A stretch of DNA of 64,000 bases from contig JAJTWR010000287.1 in the NCBI GenBank assembly GCA_021613335.1, positions 26,001 to 90,000 on the forward strand. The letters are read 5' to 3'. This DNA is from Whitmania pigra (Eukaryota > Annelida > Clitellata > Hirudinida > Haemopidae). This document shows positions 39,401-51,776 of this stretch, piece after piece. Made by a program: the position numbers and the translations under genes. Below the pieces are notes generated by a model that saw only the letters and a list, made by a program, of their open reading frames with translations, made no database searches and was not told the origin of the DNA. The stretch's first letter is position 1. Every line of letters begins with the position of its first letter.

Positions 39401-41595
39401 TGGAACAAAATTGCAATAGGGGAATGCGGAAATTTAGACGACGGGTTTCCGTAACGGTAACCTCTTATATACTTAACTCATGTGTTTATTCAAATTCCCC
39501 CAATAAAAATGAAAATCCAATCTGGCAATTTGAAAATTAAAACAGTTTTCATTAAAACTTACTTTGGTTCTTCTACCATCTTGACGAGGCATTCAAAACT
39601 TTTCATGGCCGATCTTCCCCTTTCCTTCCCTCCATCTTGCCTCACAATGCCTTTCTTCTCATCCTTAGAATTTAATTACCCTAATTTATTATAATTAATT
39701 CATAATCCTGAAAAAATATATATTTATATATATGTGCATCATATATGCATTAGTGCATCAGAGTTCAATGCTCCATTTTCACCTTTTGTGATGCGCTATC
39801 CAATTCCTTCTTCAGAAGGAAGGAGACGATGTTTCTCTCATCAGTGGAGTAGTAAAGTCGACAGTAGGACTGAAGCCCGTCCCTTCCAGCCCTTCCACTC
39901 TCCTGGTAATACCCTGCCATGGACTTGGGCAGATCCCAGTGAACCACAAACCTGAAATGTAACACGTAGAAGACCTTGGTTAAAGCAAATCGTTGATGTT
40001 GCCATGTTGTGTTAGCTTATCTTTGCAATACCATAATAACTACAACTAATAATAACTGTAACTACTAATCAAAATAAATACTATTAATAATAGTTGTAAC
40101 AGTGGTTAGTAGATAATATATCTTGCGTAATAATCCATCACCATTTTCATCCTTACCTGACATTGGGCTTGTCCACTCCCATACCAAAGCTGATGGTGGC
40201 AGTGATGACGGGCACCTTCCCCATCACCCAATTTGTCTGGGTCTCGTTCCTCTCGTCCGTCTTCAACCCCCCGTGGTAGGCTTTGGTGAGGAGACCTTTC
40301 GAGGTAAGCTCAGCAGCCAAGTCGGTGCAAACCTCCCTCTTGCGACAGTAAATTATTCCACAGCCATGATTTCCCTATATATTTCCGATGTTTTGAGTTC
40401 AGATTGTATTTGACAAATTATCTAATTTGCTTTAAAATTAGCTAATTATCAATATCAACAATTGTTTAGTAATTCTGAGAGTAAAAGTAAATAAAGATAT
40501 TAGGTCAAGCCACCAACCCAGTCTGTTATGGACTTTTCTGCACCCTTCTCAACCTTAAGGGCCTTCCTTATGAATTTCAAAAGCTCATTTATCTCCTCAT
40601 TCATAGGAATCGACTCTTTGAATTTGACCTCGTAGAACAAGTTCTTTCTAAAACAGGAGGTTTTGAAGGTGGCAACAGGTAACCTCATGTGTAAGTTGGC
40701 GATGATGTCGTCGACGACCTGTTTCGTTGCCGTGGCCGTCAGCGCAATGCAGGGCACCCCGTCTATAGTTCTTCTGAAATTCCCCAACTTGAGGTAGTCG
40801 GGTCGAAAGTCGTGCCCCCACTGAGAGACGCAGTGGGCCTCGTCGACGACGAAATAGGCGATGAGATTCCGCTTATGGAGTGACTTTGCAATCTCCTGGA
40901 ATCCTGGCGTAGCTGCCTGCTCTGGAGTGATATAGAGGAACTTTGTGTCTGGCTTGACATTTTTCAGATCTGCCAAGACCTGGATTTTATAGGATAAATA
41001 AAATTATAACTTTTTAACTTTAGATCTTACTTTTAAATGATTTCTATGATTTGATTTACTTCATTAAGTTGTGTCTGAGATACCTAATACGAGTGCATAA
41101 GTCATGGATGAATTTGAACCTTTTTCCGAGCTTCTGCAGTCAGCTTGGAATTTATGGTGAGTGCAGGAATTTTATTTCTCTGCAAATTCTGCAGTTGGTC
41201 ATTGATCAAGGCGATGAGAGGAGAAATCACGATGCTGATGCCATCTCTTGCCAATGTTGGAAGCTGGTAGCACAATGATTTTCCAGCCCCTGTGGGCATA
41301 GACACGTAAACATCCTTGTCACCTGGCAAAACACAATTTTACATTTCTGATTTGCAAAATATCAGTGAACACATATGATACATATGATTATCTTGTGATA
41401 ACGGGCATATATTTTAGGCGACTTCGCATTATCGCCTATTTCACTTAACAATGTTACTAGTTGGTACTCATCCCTACCTTTAAGAACTGATGTTATGGCT
41501 TTTTCTTGTAAATTTGTTCTGTACTTCTCATGCTTAAATACTTCACGAAGAATCTTGTCGGCCTTTGCTTTTAAATCAGAGCTTTCATCAGTCAT
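36490..41595 (-). CDS. RECQL5: RecQ-like DNA helicase 5
   Basis: Fourteen minus-strand exons: 41478-41595, 41120-41322, 40518-40979, 40157-40374, 39783-39951, 39563-39663, 39178-39399, 38939-39056, 38557-38658, 38304-38453, 37064-38099, 36765-36874, 36628-36697 and 36490-36548, giving 1045 residues. Helicase motifs: [42 protein letters not shown], then [11 protein letters not shown] and [15 protein letters not shown] Zn-binding part follows, with [17 protein letters not shown] and CDFC. RECQL5-specific signs are NLYGGGRKG after the Zn region, the block [12 protein letters not shown], and a C-terminal region [20 protein letters not shown] matching the RNA-polymerase-II-binding SRI-like end. 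In the family it removes RAD51 filaments and restrains Pol II elongation in the nucleus. The low-complexity Ser/Lys-rich segment is encoded by the long 11th exon. Confidence 0.95.
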
Positions 41596-42023
41596 TTTTC
41601 GACTAACTTACTTAATTAAATAATCCCCAGTTTCAAAAAGTAATATCAAACTTTGCCGCCAATTACGATGATCGCCAGTCTATTACTGCAGTAAAAACCA
41701 TTTGTTGATGTCTAAAGAGTTAACTTCTGTTATTAATTTTATTATTCAAATTTAAATTCTTATTCTCTAATTTCATACCGCTACTAAATTATAATTGTAT
41801 TTTATATATTCTTAAGTGCGACATTGAATATAACATTATGCACTAATTCTAAATGCGGTAAATTGTTCACACTAAAAGGAAAATCTTGCATCCCTCAGGC
41901 AAGCTTCCCCATCCAAGTGAAATCCTACATTAAATAGCAAAGTACGTCATTTAAATTATTTTAACTTTTGCGACTCGTAGATTGGAATTAAACCTAAAAT
42001 TTAAATAATACGGAGATGGAAAT
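41596..42023. promoter_or_regulatory. Shared 428-bp divergent promoter region (RECQL5 / guanylyl cyclase)
   Basis: The two start codons (41595 minus, 42024 plus) face away from each other across 428 bp, so both promoters must lie here or the transcripts overlap. No TATA box or other element could be assigned with confidence. Confidence 0.5.
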
Positions 42024-44363
42024 ATGATGAGTTTTTTAATAGTTTTATCATTTCCTATGTTCATTGGGGTTTGTTTGTCGACAAATACGACAACCGGAAA
42101 AACTCAAGTTTTCAAAATAGCGCTTTTGATTCCTTGGAACATCTCTTACGACTTCAGCGGATATACCAGTGCCAGTGCTGTGGCTATTGCAATCAAATCT
42201 CTGGAAAAAGAATCTTTCTTTAAGGATAACGTGTCTCTAACGTAATAACCTTGTCTCATAATTTTTAAACATTTATTTCTACTATTAACAAAGAAATAGC
42301 ATCTTAAATAAGAATTATTTAATTAGTAATTATTTAATAACTGCAATCGCTAAGCACAGAAAATTAGAACCTAAACAGTGCGAACGTATGAGTGAAGAAA
42401 TGTATTTTATCAATGTATTTGATCTTTAAAACAGCATTCACATTTATCAATCGACTGTAACTAGTAGTATTTATGAATATTAATGATAATTAATGTTCGA
42501 TTAATTATAAATAAACAGCTTTAAACTCGTTTCTCCCTTACCAGTTTCTTGACGAGAGATGACAACTGCAGAAGCAGGGAAGCACTTGGAAATGCTGCCG
42601 ACTTGTTGATCAACGAATCCGTTGATGTATTCATTGGTCCGCCATGTTCATCAGGTTTCCATAAATTCTTTTTTATGTAATTAAGATATAATAATAATAA
42701 TAAGAAGAAAAATAATTTATTAAAGAGCAAAAGAAATACATTAAAGCTCAAGACATCATTTACTGCTACCGATAATAATGAATTAATGACTCAGTGGAAT
42801 ATAATAAGAAATTACCAACTAATAATCCAATTTCCATTTACAAAAGTAAATTAAAAATTATGCTAAATTTCATAATTTCTTCAGCTTGTAGAGCAGTTGC
42901 AGAATTAGCTTCAGTTTTCGAAGTTCCCATGATATCTTGGGTGGGCACAGATCCAGATTTTGACGACAAGATCACTTATTCTACTCTGGCAAGAACTTTG
43001 GGTCCCTTCAGCAAAATGGGCACGTTTCTCGTGGAGATATTCCAGTTTTATAAGTGGAAAAGAGTGGTTGTAATCAGCTCCACATATCTTTTGTATCAAG
43101 ATGCTGCAAACGCTATTAAGTAAGAAAACATGTTTGTTTTTTTTATATTAGGAACATTTTACTTGATGGTGAACAAATTGATAATAGTTTGCGTTCAGTT
43201 TTCTTTGTTTGATTAGTTAAGAAATTTAAATCCTTAAATAAATTTGAGTGAAATAATAACTAATTTCAGGAAGGTATTTGCAAAAGAAAATTTGACCATA
43301 AGCTTTTCAACACAACATGATTACCCTGCTAGTGATTCGTACATCAAAAACACGTTAACCAAAACGAAACTTGAAGGACGGAGTAAGTAATAAACTATTT
43401 ATTTCTTAAATAATTAGATTATTAAACACGCTGTGCACACAATACAAGAATGAACCCTTGCGATTGATCGAATGCTTATCTGTTAAGGGTCCTTGGCCAA
43501 ATAACTCAAACAAATAACCAATTACGAATGAATTAATCAATCAACTAAATATTTGTCTAATCAACTAAGCAATTAACTTAATTAAGCAATTAATCAACAA
43601 ATTATTCATTCAATTAATCAAGCAATCATTCATTCATTTAACCAAGTCATCCTTCTGATAACATCGGACGAGGAGACGAGAAGGTTCATATTGGCGGCCT
43701 CAGACCATGGAATGACAACAGGCGACTACGTATTCTTCACTGTCAACGTCCTTCCAGCTGACAACCTTTCCACCGTCCTTGACATCTGGAAAGGCGATGA
43801 CGGAAGAGATGAAGAGGCCAAAAAAGCTTTCGAATGTGTTTTCCACGTGAGGAATCCGCATGGATCTCTCACTATTTGTTTAAACGAATTTTTATTTTTA
43901 TTTTTATTTTTATTTTTATTGGACATTTATACTAAACGTCACAAAAAAAACATAATTTAGAATTATCAAGCTTCCAAAAGAGCTTTGAGAAGAGATGCAT
44001 GCTAATTGATGATTTGTAACATAATTAAAATTAAGGATCGCCGATAATAATAAGGGATTACATGAAATGAAATACTCATTCCTTTGTTAGGATTTGCAAG
44101 TCACAATTAATAAGAATGGCCATTTTGCATCCAATTTACAAGATCGTCAAAATCATCATTACCATTATCATCATCATCATCATCAGGTGACCTTGGCAGC
44201 ACTTTCAAGTGACGCAGTGGGGAAGTTCAGAAAGGAAGTTGCAAGGTGGATGCAGAAAGAGGATTGGAAGAGACATTCGCTACCCGGATACTCCCCCGAT
44301 ATCACCAGTTCTGTTACTATGGTATCATAGCCATTATTTTACAATAACACATGATGATGGTAA

Positions 44364-44412
<49 letters not shown>

Positions 44413-47400
44413 TTTTATTACTTGTTGTTGTTTTTAATGCAAATATTGAAACAAACAATTAAATAAATAAATAAACGTCTAACAAATTGGACCAACCAAA
44501 TACTAGGGTGACAGATTATCACCCTTCCTGTATGACTCGGTCATGTTGTATGGCCACGCCCTGAAAGAGACTATGATCAAAGGTCAAAATGTCAGCAATG
44601 GCACCCAAGTTGCCATGAATTTCAGGAGCCAATACTTTCGAGGTGATAGTGAAGATGATAAATCCTTTCTAAAAGCTAAATATAAGAAGAAGTTATACTT
44701 TGCAAAATTACCAGAAAAACTAAAATATCTAAAATATTTGTTAAATATAAAATATTTGTAATACTTTGTTAGTGCAAATAATGATAAATAGCGCGGAAGC
44801 AAAATTTAGACATAAAAAACTCACAATCTGCCTTAAAAATGTCATAAAATATATTGAAACATCTCATGCTATTAATATACTTCTAAAAACCACACTTCAA
44901 AAAACAAAAAAGATCAAATACCAGAAACTTAAACTCCTATTCCAGGAATGTCTGGCAATGTCATCCTGGACGAAAATGGAGACAGGGAACCTGATTATTG
45001 GATCTTGGATTTGAATCCGGAAACGGGGAAGTTTGAAAAAACTGCTGAAGTCGTCAACTTGAAGGATGGACGAAGGGTTGCAGTGGACATTGAAAACGCA
45101 AAAATTTTATTTATTTCCTAATTAATTCCTTAATTAGTACTCTGTGATGGTTATGTTAGTAATTGTTAACGAATGCTATGCAAAACAGAAATTTATTGGC
45201 ATTAGACTGAAGTCTAAACTTTATTAATGAATGCAGTTAAATAGAATTGCATTGCTTAACAATGGTTCCAACCACTGTTAAACAATATAAGTTATTTTTT
45301 ACCTATTAATTTGCAGCTGAATTTTAGTTATTATTAAGGAATTAAATTTATGGTCTTATTTTGTAAAATATCGAAAATGTCTTTAAAAAGTTTCATCTTC
45401 ACGATAAGGAATTCCACAAAGACATAAAGCCGCCATCGTGGCCAGGGGGAAAACTTGGCCACCAATATGCACCTCCTGACGTACCCCCCTGCGGATTTGC
45501 GGATGAACTTTGTCAGGGGATAAGTAAATCCACATTTGTTTTTATTAAATTATTAATTATTAAAGTTACAATAATATTTTAATACATTTATTATTCCATT
45601 ATTATATAAAGTTATACTAATATTTTTCTGCATTATTTAAATATTCAGTGTCCCCATGGTTGCTGGCGCTGGTTGGAGTCTTGATAATGATCCTGCTCCT
45701 TGGAATCATTGGAACGATTTTGTGCATTTTAAGGTGAACTTTTTTTCTTATTAATAAAATTCTTTAAATTCTAATTAATAACTTTTAATTATAAGCATTT
45801 TCTTTCAAGCTAAACATCAATTTTTTTTAAATAAAATAAAATAAAGTAAAATGATATTCTTATCAAGGATGTAAAGATGTCATGATTTTTAAATTATTTT
45901 GTACCATCTAAGGAAATCGAAATTTGAATCCAAGTTGCTGATGCAGTCGTGGAAGATCAAATACTCAGACATCGAGATGGTCGGAAGCAAGAGGGATCCA
46001 AAACCAAAGAAGGACGACGCTGTTGGTTTTTAAGAATTACATTAATTTTAATTCAGTTATTTATTTATTATAATTAATTAATTAATGTCTTGTGAATTCA
46101 CAAACATGTACATTGTATTATTGAATTCATGATATTTACGATGAAATAATAAATACTATTCTCATCTTTCAAATCCTCAAGTCCCCTGGCAGTGCCCATA
46201 GCAACGTTACCGAAGAAGAAGTTATAGGATCGAACAGTCTTGGCAGTTACACCACCAGAAGTTCGGCCTGCCTTAAGTCCATCTCCAGTCTTGGGACGCT
46301 CCAGCAACAGATCTTCTCAGACATCGGCTACCACAGAGGCGTCTTGGTGGCTGTCAAGCACATCAAGAAGGAACACATTCAAATAACGAGGACAATTCTT
46401 CTCGAATTTAACCAGGTGGGATTCGAACCAGCCACGTCTGAACTAGGGATCATTTTATAGATATCTCTTGTCAATAATAATAATAATTATACTAGGGATT
46501 ATTTTATAGTTATCTTTTGTCAATAATAATAATTATACTTTAGAGTATCAAATAAAAATTCATTGGGTTTTATTGCTGATTCAAACATTTAAACAAAAAA
46601 TTATATGTTAATTAATGTTGAAATTTTAATTGAAGATTATTGATTGCATAGAAAATATTAAAAACAAATAAAAGTTAGCATAAATAAAAATATTTTGTTA
46701 CTCAGTTAAAGGATATTGCACATTGCAACCTCAATGTCTTCGTTGGCGCATGCGTTGAACCGCCAAATATTTGTCTCGTCTGGCATTACTGTCCAAAGGG
46801 AAGCATACAGGTACCATGTAATCATTATCACCTTTATCAATTACAATTATTTTTATCATCATCATCATCATCCAGGACATAGTGATGAATGACGAGATCA
46901 AACTCGACATGACCTTCAAGTTGTCCTTCCTGATGGACATTTCGAAAGGCATGCATTTCCTCCACAAGACTCACCTGCATTCCCATGGCAACCTCAAGAG
47001 TTCAAACTGCCTCGTTGACGCCAGGTGGAACGTAAAGGTGGCTGTGGAATTTATTTCGTGTTTTACAATCATTTCCATTTTTAAACTTCACTTGTCAAAA
47101 TATTTAACTTCATATTCAAGTGGTTTCAATAAATTAATTTTACTTGTTAATTAAGTTAATTAGGTTTGATTTGATTAATTACATAATTAAGTAATTTATT
47201 ATATTTAACTAGTTATTTATTTATTTATTTATAGATAACCGACTACGGACTCCCAAGTTTTCTTTCTGGTCAATATTTCGATGAATCTGAACAGGATATG
47301 TACAGAAGTGGGTTGTGACATTTATTTTGCCTATTTTAAATAAATATTTTATAAACCAAACTAAATCAATTAAATTTTCAATACTAAAAGAAAAGTATCA

Positions 47401-50400
47401 TCATTCAATACAGCAAAATCAACAATAACAACAATATTAAAAATTAATGATAAGCGTGTTAAGTATTAATAATTCAAAATAATCATAAACTGACAACAAC
47501 AACAACAACATTAAAAATGAATGATAATCGTGTCGAAAAATAATTTCATGAACTTATAAACTCACAACAACAGGGAAGTTGTGGATGGCCCCTGAACTCC
47601 TCAGGGAAAACACACCACCCCCTTGTGGGACTCAAAAAGGTGACGTGTACAGTTTCGCCATCATTGCCTTCGAAATCATCATGAGGTCCGAACCTTACCC
47701 TCTCGACTTCATGACTGCCAAAGGTAATTCACCAAAGTACTTAGAGTAGGGCAAGCTTTCGCAAATAAGCGCTGTACAAATGCTCTTGATAAATAAATGA
47801 AAATATAATTGATTTAATGTTTTTGTTATTATAATCATTAATAATATAATTAATTTGTAAGTATATAGATATAATAATATTACAAATTATAATTATATTG
47901 TAAGCCAGACGAGATAAAAATTATTTTATAATGAAGCAGCGCTATATAAAGTTTTAAGAAAGCATGTTCACATACTTAGATTATAAGCTGACAAAAAACT
48001 TGTGACCCCAAAAATTGCCCATCACCAGATGTCACCAATAGGGTGAGAAATGGTGAGAGTACCCCATTCAGGCCCTACATTCCTGATTCAAGCGACGTGG
48101 ACAAACCAATCCTTGATCTCATCAAAGTTTCTTGGCACGAGAACCCTGAGCACAGGCCGAACTTTGTGCAGATACGTACCATCATCAAGAAGCAGGCTAA
48201 TGGAGAGTTAGTAAAGTATAAATATAAGATATATAAGTTTTTATTTTTTATCTTTAACTATTTTATTCAACAAACCATCGCAATATAAAACACCCAAGAA
48301 ACACAAGTTCCATATTATTATTCTTTTAAAAGAAACTTAACAGCAATAATAAAATAACAAATAAAATTTTGTAAGTATTACTATTAACGAAATAAATTGT
48401 AGAAAAAAATTACAGAATCAACATTATGGACAACGTCTTAAATCTCATGGAACGGTATGCTTACAACTTGGAAGAAATTGTGGAGGAGAGGACTCAACAG
48501 TTGATGGAAGAAAAGAAAAAAACAGATAGACTCCTTTACAGGATGTTACCCTCGTAAAATCGCTGATTTTAAATCTTTATTTTGTAATAATTTGTTTAAA
48601 ATATGATCATTGTAAAGTGATAATGATTTAATGTTTTGATATTAGCATAAGCGTGACTAATTAGTTTAAGATTAGCTTAAGTAATACACCAATTTAAATA
48701 TTTTAGTACCCATATACATTGTATTTTACAAGCTCAATATTGTGGAATTGAATGTAATTTGATATTTCCATAAGTACAACTAAACATCTAATTGTGATGA
48801 AGCAATTTTTTGAAAAGTAATAATTAATTAATTATTTATTTATTTAATTTTAATAGGCAGTAGTAGAATACTGGGAAGTGTCCATTTATTATTTTAAAAT
48901 TGCAGTTAATAGAAGTTAATAAAATTAATTTCATCTCTCAGAACGGTAGCAGAACAACTGAAGTTGGGTCGATCAGTCAAACCCGAGACATACGACCAAA
49001 GCACCATCTACTTCTCGGATATTGTCGGATTCGTCACACTGGCAGCCGAGAGCAGTCCGCTTCAAGTGAAGATTAAAATCACCTAATATTATAATTATGA
49101 ATTTTTAATTTATTTTATTTTATTCTAAGATTAATTAATTTATTGGTAATAATGATGAAATGCAATTACGACAGATTGTTGACTTCCTGAACGATCTCTA
49201 CTCATATTTTGATGACGTCATCGCCAAGCATGACGTCTACAAAGTGGGAAATTCATTTTTAGTATTTATTACCTTTATTACCTTATTATTGTTAATTAAT
49301 TATTTATTGTTACATTTTGCTAAACAATCTTAGCGAATTATTTTTGAAACAAAATCTCAATAATTATACTTCATTTATATAGCGCCATATGCAAAGAGTC
49401 AGAGGCACTTCTTGTAACCATTTATATAGCGCTCCGTCCCAATGGCCCTGGCGGCAGTATAGGCTGGGTTTCGAACACGACACATTACGACTGTTGCCAT
49501 TACCGCCGTATGCAGGCAAGGAACCTATTCGGCCAAATGCAGTGTATATTTTACAGTATGTAGTTACATTATCCGTTAAGTTACATATTATTTAAGGTAA
49601 ATACTAGACCAAAATCCTATTCTTAACAAAATGAATAATTCATAAGATGTAACAATTAATAACTATTAAGTGAACGACTGTTGAAAGGTGGAAACCATTG
49701 GGGACTCGTATATGGTAGCCAGTGGTGTGCCCGTGAGGAATGGACAGAGGCATGCCGCTGAAATTGCCAACATGTCCCTCGACCTTCTCAGTTCCATTCT
49801 TTCTTTCAAAATCAAACACAGACCAAATCAGCGCATACAACTTCGCATTGGTAAAACAATTAATTACATTAAGATTGCATTTGTATATGATCATCATACT
49901 TTTAAACAACATTCAGCTTATAAACATGATTGATGAATTACTTAAAAAGTAAAATTTTTACTATCTCATAATTTATAAAAAAAAACACAATTATTCACAA
50001 CGCCATCAACAACAACCAGGTCTTCATACTGGACCTGTGGTAGCAGGAGTGGTTGGGCTGACAATGCCTAGGTACTGTCTGTTCGGGGACACAGTCAACA
50101 TGACAGCCAGGATGGAATCAAGTGGAAAAGGTCAATTACTTGGGGTATTTTATGGAGAGGATAAGCAACTGGATTTTAATTGAAGTCATACTTTATTTTC
50201 ATAAAGTAATTTATTTTGAATTATGTTCATTTGTTTGTAACGAGTTAGTTTGTAAATTAGTTTTTAAAACAAACAAAATTCCAAAATTCAGGCTTGCATA
50301 TCCACATGAGCAAACAGTGCTTCATCGCCCTGTCCGAGATAGGTGGATACGAGATGACCTTGAGAGGAGAGATGAATGTCAAAGGCAAAGGTCTTCAGAC

Positions 50401-50731
50401 GACTTACTGGCTGACCGGTAAAAAGGGCTACGACAAACAACTTCCAGAAATGGATGGGTTAGTAGCACTTTTGTTTTGAACTTCTGTGATCCAGATATTC
50501 TCAACAACTGAAACAAGAACTCACCAATAAATCTTAACAATTATGCCATCTCTAGGTTCAATGTTAGTATTCATAAAGTATTTCGATATGTCCTTCGCTT
50601 GATTAAAAATTAAAAAATAACGCAATATTTCTTGGGACTTTTACCAACGCTCTGAAATTGTTATGCTAAGAATATATAATTTTTTTAATCAATACTCTCA
50701 TGATCACTATTTTTTTATTTGCAGGTCATGA
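42024..50731 (+). CDS. Receptor-type (particulate) guanylyl cyclase, natriuretic-peptide-receptor-like
   Basis: Twenty-four exons, from 42024-42241 through 50292-50457 and a last exon 50725-50731, sum to 1085 residues. Order: signal peptide ([19 protein letters not shown]); ligand-binding ANF-receptor fold ([34 protein letters not shown]); one transmembrane helix at 45649-45733 ([17 protein letters not shown]); kinase-homology domain ([36 protein letters not shown]; the HRD Asp is replaced, as usual); coiled-coil dimer linker ([22 protein letters not shown]); cyclase domain 48942-50457 ([55 protein letters not shown]). The metal-binding Asp residues and the guanine-selecting Glu and Cys (VETIGD, RYC) are present, so it should make cGMP. 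The last intron leaves only Gly-Ser after [11 protein letters not shown]; intron read-through stops at 50477. The ligand is unknown. Confidence 0.95.
44368..44411. repeat. (AAT)n microsatellite in a guanylyl cyclase intron
   Basis: About 14 perfect AAT units in the intron after 44312. Confidence 0.9.
49368..49540 (+). repeat. Dispersed repeat family, copy 3
   Basis: The longest copy, in the guanylyl cyclase intron after 49243. It contains two TTTATATAGCGC motifs 50 bp apart, then GGCTGGGTTTCGAACACGACAC (B-box-like GGTTTCGAAC), ACGACTGTTGCC and CTATTCGGCC. Copies at 6056 and 31867 share the same order. A polymerase-III-driven SINE is plausible. No A-tail or target duplication could be confirmed. 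Confidence 0.7.
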
Positions 50732-51776
50732 AAGAAAAAATGTGAAACAGGACACCGTGCTTACTGCTTGACCATTGATGTGGTTAAAACGGCAGGCATT
50801 TAACCGGCGATATTTGAAACAATATTTCTTATTTTATATTTCTCGTTCAGACATTATAAATGTTTTATCTTGGCAAAAGTCAAATCGCTGTTAGAAAATT
50901 TTTGGGTTTTCTGAGGTTGGAGTTAGAGACTCTGAACGCTACCAAAAGTCCATTTCTTGACCTCCTTAGATACCATGGTAGATATCTTAGTGATAATCAG
51001 AACTTATTGCTATTTTTACCACAGAGATTCTTAGGCCAATTTAGTTTAGAAAAAGATAAAAGGAATGGTTAACACAAGGAATTTGTGATTGCATTTCAAC
51101 AAAAACACTTCTTTAAACACAAGAAGTTCTGAAACGATTTGTGGAAGTTACAAACAGGAAATGTAAACATGTAAATCCCTTCAAGACAAAATAAAGTATG
51201 CAATCGTAAACCAAACAATTTCAGTCTCTTAAATATTCAGAGGGTGAAAGTGCTTCTAAATATAATAATGTTGACAAAACCAAAATAATATTTGGAAGAC
51301 GGTAAAATACATCAAAATAATGATGGTAATCAAGGTAATGAAGATAGAGACTTAATTTTGAGTTTAAAAAGTAAGTGACTTTAGCAATGAACATCCACAA
51401 TTCATTTCAAACGATTCCAGCAGCAGATGCTTTCAATTACTTCACAAACTTTTGGAAGATTGACACGGATGAATCATCTTTTTCAAAAGTTCCCTTGAAA
51501 AAAAAAAAAATAATAATAAAATAAAGGCTCATGAATTAACTTGAATGAGATTATTTATTCTTAATAATTAATTAATTAAAGAGAAAATAAATAATTTTTA
51601 TAAATGGCAATAATAGCCAAATCAATATATAAATGGTAAGCATTTATAATCATTATAAATCAGTGCATCCACGACAGATCAATTGAAACACGTCTTCACA
51701 TCTTATCTAGCTACAAGAGCTACTCAAAAGATTGGCTAAATACAATACAGCAACAGACTTTGCAATATTTTAAACT
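50732..51776. other. Intergenic between the guanylyl cyclase and TBL2 stops
   Basis: Convergent 3' flanks of both genes. A 70-codon frame at 50860-51072 (plus) has no recognisable motif and is probably chance. Confidence 0.45.

Noticed and set aside
44094..44186. Extra guanylyl cyclase exon segment with a His-run
   Set aside because: The frame from 44094 is open into the next exon, but the His run comes from a (CAT)n tract before a good acceptor at 44186. Joining 43846 to 44187 keeps frame and fits the receptor family better.
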